A DNA stretch of 64,000 bases from Candidatus Micrarchaeum acidiphilum ARMAN-2. GTDB taxonomy: Archaea; Micrarchaeota; Micrarchaeia; Micrarchaeales; Micrarchaeaceae. Positions 53,757 through 61,927 of this stretch are shown in pieces. The first letter of the stretch is position 1, and the number at the start of each line of letters is the position of its first letter. Position numbers and translations under genes: made by a program. The DNA lies in assembly GCA_009387755.1 (NCBI GenBank), contig GG697239.1:24951-88950 (forward strand), given 5' to 3'. The notes beneath the pieces are model-generated. The model did not search any database and had not been told where the DNA came from. It saw only the letters and a list, made by a program, of their open reading frames with translations.

Positions 53757-54863
53757 ATGAAGAATATTCAAAAGAACGTAAAATGCGCATTTTCGATCGG
53801 GGATGTAAAAATCAAAGGCGCATCGTTATACAGGGTAAATGCGCCCATGACAGAGCCGTTTTCGATATCTCTAGGCACGCAGTATGATTTCGACGGGCTT
53901 TTCGTTGAACTAGAAGGAAAATCAGAAAAGGGCTACGGCGAATGCAGCACCATACCTGAAATCACAGGAGAGTATACCGGCGCTGCTATAGAAACCGCGC
54001 AGAGCATACTGCTTTCTATAAACGGGAAGTCCTACGACGGCATAGAGGATTTTTCAGAAAGCATAACAAAAATAATACACGGCAGCAGCGCAGTAAAGAA
54101 TGCAATAGAAATGGCGGCACATGACCTATATGCAAGGGAAAACTCAGTGCACATCACAAAGCTTCTCGGAGGATCAATGAAGCCTGCAGAAACTAGCATG
54201 ACGATAACACTGGGAAGCGTAAAAGATGCAATAAAGCAGCTTGAAGCGATACAGAAAAAGAAGCCAAAGGACATAAAGATGAAGATAGGGGTTGACGCAA
54301 GGCTTGACATAGCGCGCATAAAAGCGGTTTCTGAGAGGCTTAATGGGGAGAAGTTCTATGTGGATGCCAACCAGGGCTATTCGCTTCAGGATGCGATAAA
54401 AGTGGGCAAGGTGCTGAACGACGTAGGCGCAGCATTCTTCGAGCAGCCTATGGACTACAGGGAGCTTGCAAAGATGTCGTACCTAAGAAAGCAGACGGGA
54501 ATCCCAATAATGCTTGACGAAAGCATAGTGAGCCCAAGAAGCGTTATAGACGCGATAATTGCAGACGCTGCCGATTATGTAAACGTCAAGCTTACCAAGA
54601 GCGGAGGCATGCGCCAGGCGCAGAAAACACTGTTCACTGCGCAGGCTTATGGGATAAAGGCGATGGTTGGCTGCATGATAGAGAGCAAGCTCGGGATAGC
54701 TGCAAGCCTTGCCGTAGCACTCTCCTCAAAGAACGTGATATTCTACGACCTTGACGGATTCCAGTTCCTGAAGGAGCAGCCCTTTGAATCTGGAATAGAA
54801 TACAAAAACGGCATGAACATGCTCACAAATGGCAAAGGAATTGCATGCATCAGAAAGTTCTAG
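53757..54863 (+). CDS. Enolase-superfamily dipeptide epimerase-like enzyme (copy 2)
   Basis: 368 residues, a diverged paralogue of the enzyme at 47195. The same catalytic set is present: KMKIG two-lysine motif, metal ligands in FYVDANQGYS, FFEQP and MLDESI, and KLTKSGG as second lysine. The N-terminal capping domain differs more (TEPFSISLGTQYDFDGLFVE). Its ATG follows the aminotransferase stop with no gap, so translation is coupled and it acts in the same pathway. Substrate may be a dipeptide or an N-acylated amino acid. Confidence 0.85.
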   Translation: MKNIQKNVKCAFSIGDVKIKGASLYRVNAPMTEPFSISLGTQYDFDGLFVELEGKSEKGYGECSTIPEITGEYTGAAIETAQSILLSINGKSYDGIEDFSESITKIIHGSSAVKNAIEMAAHDLYARENSVHITKLLGGSMKPAETSMTITLGSVKDAIKQLEAIQKKKPKDIKMKIGVDARLDIARIKAVSERLNGEKFYVDANQGYSLQDAIKVGKVLNDVGAAFFEQPMDYRELAKMSYLRKQTGIPIMLDESIVSPRSVIDAIIADAADYVNVKLTKSGGMRQAQKTLFTAQAYGIKAMVGCMIESKLGIAASLAVALSSKNVIFYDLDGFQFLKEQPFESGIEYKNGMNMLTNGKGIACIRKF

Positions 54864-54888
54864 CTATTCCGTACATTCTTCATGTGAT

Positions 54889-55140
54889 ATGGTGCCCTGG
54901 ATCCCGATACGCAGCGTAGACAAGCACCTGAACAAGATTGCCCTGAAAATGAAAGACGGCTACGTTTTGACTGTAAAAAGCTTCAAGAAGGACAGGGTCG
55001 TCTCAATCAAAAAAGTCGGAGGGGCTTTTGTGGCAGCTAACTTCAAATGTTTTTATCTTATTTTATTAATTTTATGTAATCTTATAACCACAAATGTGGT
55101 GATATGTATACATACAATTAAATATATTTCCACACTATAA
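54889..55140 (+). CDS. Small ORF running into the AbiE promoter, probably a gene fragment
   Basis: From ATG 54889 the frame encodes about 83 residues. The first 52 (RSVDKHLNKIALKMKDGYVL, then TVKSFKKDRVVSIKK) look like a real, basic, beta-rich protein. After FVAANF the frame crosses into AT-rich sequence (KCFYLILLILCNL) that also contains the palindromes and TATA box of the AbiE genes. The simplest reading is a gene cut by acquisition of the AbiE-containing segment, its last 30 residues being non-homologous. Confidence 0.4.
   Translation: MVPWIPIRSVDKHLNKIALKMKDGYVLTVKSFKKDRVVSIKKVGGAFVAANFKCFYLILLILCNLITTNVVICIHTIKYISTL
55087..55114. promoter_or_regulatory. Inverted repeat and palindrome upstream of AbiE
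   Basis: ACCACA-AA-TGTGGT (55087-55100, 6-bp arms) is followed by the perfect 12-bp palindrome TATGTATACATA (55103-55114), both just upstream of the TATA box ttaaatata (55119-55127) of the AbiEi gene. AbiEi antitoxins usually autoregulate by binding inverted repeats, so this is a plausible operator. Confidence 0.45.
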
Positions 55141-55153
55141 TTTTAATGGTAAG

Positions 55154-55786
55154 ATGGCATACAACAACATGCACGAAATACTCGCCGGCTTGGCAGCCCA
55201 CAACAAAAGGGTATTCAGCATAAACGATGCAGCAAAGGCTATGGGGAAGCCAAAGCGCTATGCGTCAAAGCTTCTTTCCGCAAATAAGGAAGTAGAAAGA
55301 ATAGAGCGTGGCAAATACTATATAAAAAGTGGAAATATTGACATATATGAAATTGCTTCGCAAATAGTTTTTCCTTCATATGTAAGCGGATTTGCTGCGC
55401 TTAGGTACTATTCTTTAGTAGAACAAGAGATAGTAAAATATACTGTTGTTACAATCAAAAGGCACAAGAGCTTAAAAGTGGCAGGCGCTACAATAGAGTT
55501 TGTTACATTTCCAAAAAGCAGGTTCTTTGGCTATAATAAGAACGCTGGGGCTTATATCGCTACTGTTGAAAAAGCAATAGTTGACTCGCTTTATCTCCGT
55601 TCCCCTCCATACTCATATGTCTCGGAAGCACTGGACAACGCTTTGCGCAACGGCATGCTTAATGCCAATGCACTAAGGGACTTTGCACGCAAAATGGGGT
55701 CTAAAAAAGTTGCTTTGCAGGTAGAATCGCTAATAAATGCGGAAAAGCCAAGGGCACAAAAAGCTACAGCAAGAGCGATTATATGA
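55154..55786 (+). CDS. AbiEi-like antitoxin/transcriptional regulator
   Basis: 210 residues. N-terminal winged-helix (RVFSINDAAKAMGKPKRYAS, then RIERGKYYIKSGN), followed by a beta-rich middle (SYVSGFAALRYYSLVEQEIV) and a helical end typical of AbiEi proteins, which bind inverted repeats and neutralise the AbiEii nucleotidyltransferase (type IV toxin-antitoxin). The TATA box at 55119 gives a leaderless start. Its stop codon overlaps the next ATG by 4 nt, the normal arrangement. Confidence 0.82.
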   Translation: MAYNNMHEILAGLAAHNKRVFSINDAAKAMGKPKRYASKLLSANKEVERIERGKYYIKSGNIDIYEIASQIVFPSYVSGFAALRYYSLVEQEIVKYTVVTIKRHKSLKVAGATIEFVTFPKSRFFGYNKNAGAYIATVEKAIVDSLYLRSPPYSYVSEALDNALRNGMLNANALRDFARKMGSKKVALQVESLINAEKPRAQKATARAII

Positions 55787-56580
55787 TAGATGAGCAAACA
55801 TTGGTTGAGCTTGCCGGCAGGTTCAGGGATTCCAGGCAGCTCGAAAGGGACTACTTACTCACCCTGCTGCTTGATGAGATATGCTCCGTTTTTTCGAACG
55901 AGCTAGTTTTCAAGGGCGGCACCGCACTTAAATATTTCTATGGGCTCAATAGGTTTTCGGAAGACCTGGATTTTTCATATTCCGGAACTAACGACACTCG
56001 TTCTAGAAAGTCAATAAACGACGGAATCTCTATTGCACTGAAGCGCTTTGGTATGCAATATGAAGTAGTCTCGCAGGAGCGGCGGGCCAAAAAGGAAAAG
56101 GGTGTCGTTCTTGGTATTAACTACATAATAAGAGTTGCAGGGCCGCTCAACAAGGCACTTGGCCAGCTCCAGAACATAAGCGTAGATTTAAGCCTCAGAA
56201 ATGATATTATTGAAAAGCCTGTATTGAAATACATGTCGCCGATTTACCCCGACATAACTACATTTTCCGTTCTTACTATGGGCGTGGAAGAGATTCTTGC
56301 GGAAAAAATTGCAGCAATAATCGAGAGGGATAAGATGCGCGACATATACGATGCCTATTATCTTGTTGCCATAAGGAAAATAAGATACAACGAAAAACTG
56401 CTTTTAAAGAAGCTTGAAAAACGCAATGAGGCATTTGACAAAAAGGCCCTTAGGGAAAAAATAAGCTCAGCGCTAAACAAAATGAAATGGAAATCGGAGC
56501 TATCTTACCTAATAGGAGATCTTCCCGAAAATGTCGACGTAGTTTCAAAGCTAAATCTTGCGCTTGGATTAAAACAATAA
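55783..56580 (+). CDS. AbiEii-like nucleotidyltransferase toxin
   Basis: 265 residues. The nucleotidyltransferase core is plain: FKGGTALKYFYGLNRFSED (Gly45, Gly46, Thr47) with Asp61 and Asp63 of DLDF, followed later by the family element EEILAEKIAAIIERDKMRDI, then YDAYYL. These match DUF1814/AbiEii toxins that arrest growth by adding nucleotides to RNA substrates. The partner antitoxin overlaps by 4 nt. Motifs intact, so probably active. Confidence 0.85.
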   Translation: MIDEQTLVELAGRFRDSRQLERDYLLTLLLDEICSVFSNELVFKGGTALKYFYGLNRFSEDLDFSYSGTNDTRSRKSINDGISIALKRFGMQYEVVSQERRAKKEKGVVLGINYIIRVAGPLNKALGQLQNISVDLSLRNDIIEKPVLKYMSPIYPDITTFSVLTMGVEEILAEKIAAIIERDKMRDIYDAYYLVAIRKIRYNEKLLLKKLEKRNEAFDKKALREKISSALNKMKWKSELSYLIGDLPENVDVVSKLNLALGLKQ

Positions 56581-56647
56581 GAAGGCACTGCGGCAATAGG
56601 CCATTTTTAAAAACTATTGGGTTTAATCGATAGCCCTCTATATTTAC

Positions 56648-56673
56648 CTAGGTTATATTATAATATAACCTAG
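56648..56673. promoter_or_regulatory. Perfect 26-bp palindrome upstream of a small ORF and decayed antitoxin
   Basis: CTAGGTTATATTA (56648-56660) is followed without a gap by its exact reverse complement TAATATAACCTAG (56661-56673). It ends 9 nt before the GTG at 56682. The length and perfection suggest an operator bound by a dimeric regulator, and TATA-like bases lie inside it. Confidence 0.65.
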
Positions 56674-56681
56674 ATAAGAAG

Positions 56682-56831
56682 GTGAAAAGAAAACTAAGGG
56701 CATTTTTAAAATCTATAACACCTCCAAAAGACGAAAAGCAACTTAAGGAACTCGTATATGTGGGCGTTGCTCCAAGTTTTAATATAATGCTGAATTACAT
56801 AAAGGCTACTGCTTCAAATGAAATATACTAA
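56682..56831 (+). CDS. Small ORF between the palindrome and a decayed AbiEi gene
   Basis: 49 residues from GTG 56682, with aagaagg just before it. Very basic N-terminus (MKRKLRAFLKS), then PPKDEKQLKELVYVGVAPSF and a C-terminal helix. Too short to assign; it may be a small DNA-binding protein or the start of a lost regulator. Its end overlaps the next ATG (56818) by 14 nt, as coupled genes do. Confidence 0.4.
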   Translation: MKRKLRAFLKSITPPKDEKQLKELVYVGVAPSFNIMLNYIKATASNEIY

Positions 56832-57395
56832 AATATTTGAGAGTTTATTCAACAGCGTGGACTACCCTGTATTTACCTTTAGGGATGCTGAGCTCGCGCT
56901 GAAGAAAAAAGGCATAACTAGCGGCCATTTGAGGCTCATGCTGCACAAATATTATGCATCCAATAAGATAAAGCGAATAACGAAGGGAGTATACACATTT
57001 CACGATGATGCAATAGTCGTTGGTTTTGCATTCAGGCCATTTTATTATGGACTCGAAAAAGCATTAAGCATTTTAGGCATATCGGAACAAGCAACAAACA
57101 ACATAGTAATGACTACAAGAAAAGTAAGGACAGGAATAAGGTCATTTAAGGCAGAAACTATAAAGTAGTAAGGATAAAAAGCATGCTTCTTTTCGGCTTT
57201 AGCACAATAAAAGCAGGCAGTTTCTGGGTTCCTGTATCGGACCTCTAAAAGACAGTAATAGATATGCCGTACCTAAAGGTGCCAATAAGAGAAGAACTTT
57301 ATCCAGCAATAGGAAAGAGGCTCGGCAAAAGGAAGTTTAAAGAATATCTGAAAAGATTTGACAAAAGCTTTTCAGAATACGCTAAAAATGGTTAA
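56818..57395 (+). pseudogene. Decayed AbiEi-like antitoxin gene
   Basis: The first 116 codons encode a winged-helix AbiEi-type N-terminus (LRLMLHKYYASNKIKRITKG). The frame stops at 57166-57168, but a one-base shift in an A run just before it restores coding sequence (SMLLFGFSTIKAGSFWVPVS), which is then broken by a TAA at 57246-57248 and resumes as KTVIDMPYLKVPIREEL to a stop at 57393-57395. One frameshift and one nonsense codon: the gene is broken. No intact partner toxin follows. Confidence 0.7.
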
Positions 57396-57544
57396 TGCAA
57401 ATAAAAAGATAAAGCGAATATAAAACGAAGATCAAAAATTATATTCAAGTACTTTAATTTTTGTAATTTATAAAAACAGATTATATCAAATTTTTAGTTA
57501 ACATAGTTTTATAAAATATTAAATTACTTATAAAGATTGATAAA

Positions 57545-58237
57545 ATGGGATTATTGAAAAAGTTATTTGGTTTTTTGATTATTCTTGTTATAATAGGCCT
57601 GATCCTATATTACCTTAATTTGTTTGGAGTAAAAAGCATAATCGAGATACCTGGTTTATCATCTGGAACATTGCCAAATTATCAATTTATAAACAGTTCT
57701 TATGGGAACAATGTAAATGCAAATTATAGCTCACAATACAAGATTGCATTAAATATAACAAAGAAGTATAATGAGCCAATAAATAAGACAATACTTTTTA
57801 CAGGAAATTCAACAAACAGTGAATCAAACTACATGAATCAATATTTGTTCTCAACACAAGGAACAAGCACTTATCTAATAAAATATAATCAATTTTATAT
57901 TCCAACTTATTTTAATATTACAGATAATTTTGTAAATGGTTCATCATATATACCATCATTAATTGGGAAAATTGTATATTTACAACTTATTGATGCAAAT
58001 TATCACAATGTTACAATAGAAGCTCCATATACAGTTCAATCAGAAAAAATACAAAATTCATCAGTCACTGGAAAAAGAGTATTCTGGTATCTAACACAAG
58101 CAACAGGAATACCAAATTCTACTGCAATAAGTTTTTTTAATGAAGCAAATAATAAAGCATTTCTTTTTAACATTAGTTCTGGCTTAATTGGAATTTATTA
58201 CAATGAAACAGAAATTTTATATCCTTCAAGGTCATAA
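57545..58237 (+). CDS. AT-rich signal-anchored extracellular protein
   Basis: 230 residues. N-terminal helix LFGFLIILVIIGLILYYLNL after a short basic start, then an extracellular domain very rich in Asn, Tyr, Ser, Thr and Ile with many N-x-S/T sites. Codon usage and composition are clearly AT-richer than the first 54 kb, suggesting recent acquisition. A run of A/T precedes the ATG. No family recognised; the fragment after it on the opposite strand has a similar composition. Confidence 0.65.
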   Translation: MGLLKKLFGFLIILVIIGLILYYLNLFGVKSIIEIPGLSSGTLPNYQFINSSYGNNVNANYSSQYKIALNITKKYNEPINKTILFTGNSTNSESNYMNQYLFSTQGTSTYLIKYNQFYIPTYFNITDNFVNGSSYIPSLIGKIVYLQLIDANYHNVTIEAPYTVQSEKIQNSSVTGKRVFWYLTQATGIPNSTAISFFNEANNKAFLFNISSGLIGIYYNETEILYPSRS

Positions 58238-58263
58238 TTTTAATTATATTTATTATATTTTTA

Positions 58264-58578
58264 TCAGCCACTGTCTTTTTCATAAAATATATATCCATTT
58301 ACATCTGAAAGTGAAGATGGATATAAATTATTTATTACAATTGGTTCTGAAGGTATATCAATATAGTTGCTTGACCCCTCATCTTTTATTAGTGGGCTTT
58401 GTGAAACAAAACCATTGGGTGTGTTATTTAAAGCATAATAATTACATGTTGGTATTTATATGTCAGTATTTAGGGTGGCTCATAATCTAGTCCCATAATA
58501 ATATACTTTTGAATCATCTACTGTAAAACTCGAACCAGTACTATCACTTTCTTAAAATAAGTGCAACCCTTTACTCAT
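58264..58578 (-). pseudogene. Decayed AT-rich protein gene
   Basis: Read on the minus strand from ATG 58578, the frame carries three in-frame stops but otherwise reads as protein: MSKGLHLF, stop, ESDSTGSSFTVDDSKVYYYG, then TRL, stop, ATLNTDI, stop, and IPTCNYYALNNTPNGFVSQS with further coding to DVNGYIFYEKDSG and a final stop at 58264. The Asn/Ser/Thr/Tyr-rich content fits a secreted surface protein, like its AT-rich neighbour. Uninterrupted ends were not found. Confidence 0.45.
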
Positions 58579-58703
58579 CTAAATAATTATTAGAATATCT
58601 AATATATTCTGCGAATAAAGCAAACTACTGCTTCCATGTTCTTGCCTTTGCTCTGGGTAGTAAAGCTTTTAGTTTTTAAGACATATATGCAGTATGTGGT
58701 ACA

Positions 58704-58976
58704 ATGAGCATATTCAAAAAAAGGCCGCAGAATGACAAGGCGTACGACGAGGAATTGGCCAGAAGTCCAGTCTCAATGGAATTGATAAGGCAACCTCAGA
58801 GCAAAGCTGATTGTGAACCTGAAGAACCGAATAAGGCTCAAAAGGACAAGAAAAGAAAAATTTCTAAATACGAAAATGATAAGGGTGAGCTTGTTAAAAG
58901 TCCTGTATCTGCTGAAGCCAGGGAGCAAATAGCAAAACAAAGACCGACCGTGCAAATATTCTATGAAGATGAATAA
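58704..58976 (+). CDS. Small highly charged protein
   Basis: 90 residues, rich in Lys, Glu, Gln and Pro. Two short related segments recur: ARSPVSMELIRQPQ near residue 20 and VKSPVSAEAREQIAKQR near residue 64. No family recognised; predicted mostly disordered. A TATA-like run (aagacatatatgcag) lies about 25 nt upstream of the ATG. Confidence 0.5.
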   Translation: MSIFKKRPQNDKAYDEELARSPVSMELIRQPQSKADCEPEEPNKAQKDKKRKISKYENDKGELVKSPVSAEAREQIAKQRPTVQIFYEDE

Positions 58977-59000
58977 TTTGCTTCAATTCTCCTTTTAGCC

Positions 59001-59195
59001 TTATAATACTTTTAAGAATGTAAACAACGTATAGAGCAAAGCAATAAAGCCGCCCAAACCAAAGATATCATTAGTTTTATAATAATATATTAGAATTACT
59101 GATATTATATTAGATACAATTTGGATTGTCGCGTTAGTTATGGCTGCATTGCATGCGATACATTTTATGCAGCATGCGACTCTACGCGCAAAGTG
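59001..59195 (-). pseudogene. Possible remnant of a small membrane protein gene
   Basis: An open frame of 64 codons without ATG, GTG or TTG at its start. It reads as a Cys-rich N-terminus (ARRVACCIKCIACNAAITNA) and two membrane segments (IISVILIYYYKTND, FGLGGFIALLYTLFTFLKVL). Either it starts at a rare codon or the N-terminus has been lost. The hydrophobic pattern makes chance unlikely. Confidence 0.35.
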
Positions 59196-59247
59196 CTATA
59201 TATCTGATAAAATATTACTAAAATGCAACGCCGCAATGTATGATTAG

Positions 59248-60198
59248 GTGACACAATTCGAGAATAAAAGGCAGCATAAAGACGGTTCTGGAATGGATGG
59301 GCTTAAAGCCGCCCCAAACGAACTCAACCGCCCCAAAGCAAAAAATTTGTTGTGCGGAGCTGAATCTGCGAATGCTAACACAGCCTTAGATCCAACTGCT
59401 AGCCTACTGCGTACTGATGACTATCTTGGGCTAGACATGCCAGCCGCGGAGAAGTTGAATATAGTAAAGCTCCAAGAAATGAAAACGAACCCGCCATCGC
59501 CAAGATTTGGCGTTGTAATAATCGGAAAAAACGAAGGAGAGACTGTTCCAGAGGTCTTAAGAAAATTAATATCTGCCGAAAACAGTATCCCGGGAAATTT
59601 TTTCAATGTATTTGTTGATGACGGGTCCACTGACAGCACAATGGCAAAGGCAATGGAGTTTAACGTCAGCGTAATAAGTAACAAAAAGTCGTTGGGGATC
59701 GGCGGCGCAATCAAAAAGGGGTATGAGTTTCTCAAATCTTTTAATCCGGATTACATAATTCAATTGGATTCTGACGGCGAACATCCGGCGGAATACCTGC
59801 GTGACCTGATAGCGCCATTAGAAAACAACGAAAGCGATATTGTTATAGGATCTAGATACTGCGGTGGTAGAAATCCAGTCACGTCTCCACTGAAGATTGC
59901 AGGGGCAAAGCTGCTTACATTAGGTTTCGCCTTCATCAACCCAAGATACGGATTGAAAGATGTCGCTTCGGGGTTTAGAGCATTCAAATCTGAATATTTG
60001 AATAAAGTGTTATTTCTCTCAAACCGTAATTGGGCGGTTGAGTTCCTTGTTAGGGCTATAAAAAGCAATTTAAGAATCAAGGAAATCCCTGTTCCATATC
60101 ACTTTAGGGAGCATGGCGTTTCACAATTTAACTCACCGTGGCATTACGTAAGGTACTTTTTAAACATCTTTAAGCAATTCGTGAATTCGGTTGACTAA
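59248..60198 (+). CDS. Family 2 glycosyltransferase (dolichol-phosphate mannose synthase-like)
   Basis: 316 residues from GTG 59248; ATG 59296 is an alternative because the first 80 residues are not part of the domain. The GT-A domain starts FGVVIIGKNEGE (about residue 88) with VFVDDGSTDST (about 127-137), QLDSDGEHPAE (DxD) near 172, and GLKDVASGFRAF, VEFLVRAI later, as in polyprenyl-phosphate mannose/glucose synthases. No membrane anchor. The long N-terminal extension is unusual. Confidence 0.82.
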   Translation: MTQFENKRQHKDGSGMDGLKAAPNELNRPKAKNLLCGAESANANTALDPTASLLRTDDYLGLDMPAAEKLNIVKLQEMKTNPPSPRFGVVIIGKNEGETVPEVLRKLISAENSIPGNFFNVFVDDGSTDSTMAKAMEFNVSVISNKKSLGIGGAIKKGYEFLKSFNPDYIIQLDSDGEHPAEYLRDLIAPLENNESDIVIGSRYCGGRNPVTSPLKIAGAKLLTLGFAFINPRYGLKDVASGFRAFKSEYLNKVLFLSNRNWAVEFLVRAIKSNLRIKEIPVPYHFREHGVSQFNSPWHYVRYFLNIFKQFVNSVD

Positions 60199-60643
60199 AA
60201 TCACTTTATTCGGCCAAAATTTAAGGACATTCAATAAATCGCGCAATTTTGAGCTGTAATCAATCATGACCAGGGCCCATATGATTACATTGTAATGACG
60301 ATTTAATGACCATACGCTTCAAATGCGCAAGGCATTTTTCTGCAACTTTACGTTTAAAACCAGTATTTTGGTGCATTTCTATGCCAAAAATAAACGCTTC
60401 CATAAAAACGAAAATCATTATTTTTATTTCATATTTTTGAGCCAAAAAAGGCCTTTAGAGAAAAAGTGCCATTTTTTAAACTGGTTTGGCGCACAATCAC
60501 CCTTGCTTAACCAGAAAGCCCCGTTTTCCATAAATCTAAAAGAAGAGCTTTTTCCAAAGCACGTTTTCGTTTCAGAAAGATGGAAATACTAAATTTAATC
60601 AGTCGCATTGTTAATTTTTTATTTAAATGGAATTTTAACAATT
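60199..60643. other. 445-nt intergenic region without recognised features
   Basis: AT-rich. I see no RNA gene, no repeat family and no convincing ORF. Frames at 60260-60445 (minus) and 60323-60592 (plus) are open but low in complexity and rich in Phe/Lys, so not credible as genes. Confidence 0.5.
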
Positions 60644-61024
60644 TTAGGACTTAAACGTAATGCTATAAAAAAGCGATAATGTAATAATTAAAGCAAGCAA
60701 TACCCATACTATTGCTACGCGCTTTATATCCATTACAAATGAAATAATACCCATAATCAAAAACACTATGACCCCAATGGTTACTGCCTTAGCAACATTC
60801 ACTGTGGCTGCTATTCCTCCGGCTATGGAGCTAACTTGTGCATTTGGAACTTCAACTAACAATATCTGGATACTCGAAAGTTCAAACAATATTCCAGAAA
60901 GTAATATAGCAACTATAGCTATAAGCCCTATAAATAAAAACTCCTCTTGCTTCTGATATGGAGAAAATCGTTTCTTTGAATGCTTTTTAACTTTATTACT
61001 TTCTAAAGTTTTATTTGAAATCAT
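60644..61024 (-). CDS. Small membrane protein with three helices
   Basis: 126 residues. A basic, Lys/Ser-rich N-terminus (28 residues) is followed by FLFIGLIAIVAILLSGILFE, AVTIGVIVFLIMGIISFVMD and VAIVWVLLALIITLSLFYSI, with a small polar loop containing VPNAQVSSIAGGIAAT. No family. AT-rich like its neighbours. Confidence 0.5.
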   Translation of the reverse strand: MISNKTLESNKVKKHSKKRFSPYQKQEEFLFIGLIAIVAILLSGILFELSSIQILLVEVPNAQVSSIAGGIAATVNVAKAVTIGVIVFLIMGIISFVMDIKRVAIVWVLLALIITLSLFYSITFKS

Positions 61025-61051
61025 CCTAACACTTTAATAGAAATTCTAAAA

Positions 61052-61469
61052 CTATTTGATTATATTCTTTACGAGCACCTGAACCTTCTTGTAAATCATG
61101 TCCCTTATTTTAACATGCCCGTCATAATCCATGCTCTCTGGGTCAACAATATCCCATAGTATCAGCTTGTCCGACTTCTGCAAATAGCCCGGAAGATCGT
61201 TCTTGGCGACCATAGCCACGACAAAATCTGCGTCGTCGACGCCCTCCCTGGTTAGCGGCTTTGATATCTTGTTCTAGACGTCTATGCCAATGTCGTTCAT
61301 GTACTCTGTGACCTTGGGCCTTACCTCGGCCAAGCTTCCAACCTTCGTAATCCCCGGGCTTCACGCCTGCGCTGCCGGCGGTGCCCCTGCCGTCGGAGAG
61401 CTTATTAAATATAGCTTCTGCCATCTGGCTGCGACCGACATTGGCTCTGCAGACGAAAAGAACTTTCAT
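61052..61469 (-). pseudogene. Decayed low-molecular-weight phosphatase/arsenate reductase-like gene
   Basis: The start MKVLFVCRANVGRSQMAEAI contains the intact P-loop C-x5-R-S, followed by FNKLSDGRGTAGSAGVKPGD. After YEGWKL one extra base (GGCC instead of GCC near 61330) moves translation into a wrong frame. In the restored frame the protein continues (EVRPKVTEYMNDIGIDV), has an in-frame TAG at GIDV-stop-NKI, then LTREGVDDADFVVAMVAKND, KLILWDIVDPESM and ends KNIIK at 61052. One frameshift and one nonsense codon: non-functional. Confidence 0.75.
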
Positions 61470-61507
61470 AGAATTACCAACACATTCATAGAAATTCTAA
61501 AAGAGTT

Positions 61508-61927
61508 TTATATATCTACTAATTTGATACCTAACTCTTCCCGCTTTTCTTTTACTGGACCATCGAATGTAAGCAACGCTGCGTTTCTAGATAAACTCAA
61601 TGAAACATAAAGTGCATCATATATCGATATTCTATAATCGACAGCAATCCGGGCGGCGTCCTTCACAACGGTCTTTGATCTGACAACCGATAGAAGTTCC
61701 CATGTCGAAGTAAGGTTTTTTAATGCATTATTGAATTGCACTTTGTTTATGTCCTTTATGATAAAAAGATGTTTCCAGAGCCCGCTAATTGTTTCTGGAA
61801 GTGCAATATCCGGCACTAATACGGGTTCATTTTTTGACGTTAGATCATCGAAGATTTTACTAACTTCCTTAGAATAATTCTCTGTTATAAATAACTTTAC
61901 CAATGCGTTTGCGTCAGCGACAATCAT
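61508..61927 (-). CDS. vapC: PIN-domain ribonuclease toxin (VapC-like)
   Basis: 139 residues. PIN-domain acids: Asp5 in VADANALVK, Glu in IALPETISG (near 45), Asp in SIYDALYVSLS (near 100) and the later Asp of LLTFDGPVKE. All four positions are present. Its start overlaps the VapB-like gene stop by 4 nt, the usual type II toxin-antitoxin order (antitoxin first). Confidence 0.85.
   Translation of the reverse strand: MIVADANALVKLFITENYSKEVSKIFDDLTSKNEPVLVPDIALPETISGLWKHLFIIKDINKVQFNNALKNLTSTWELLSVVRSKTVVKDAARIAVDYRISIYDALYVSLSLSRNAALLTFDGPVKEKREELGIKLVDI

Noticed and set aside
58188..58490. 100-codon plus-strand frame
   Set aside because: His/Tyr/Leu-rich with no domain; the minus strand reads better as a decayed protein gene.
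60323..60592. 89-codon plus-strand ORF and a 61-codon minus-strand ORF opposite it
   Set aside because: Phe/Lys-rich, no start context, no recognisable domain.
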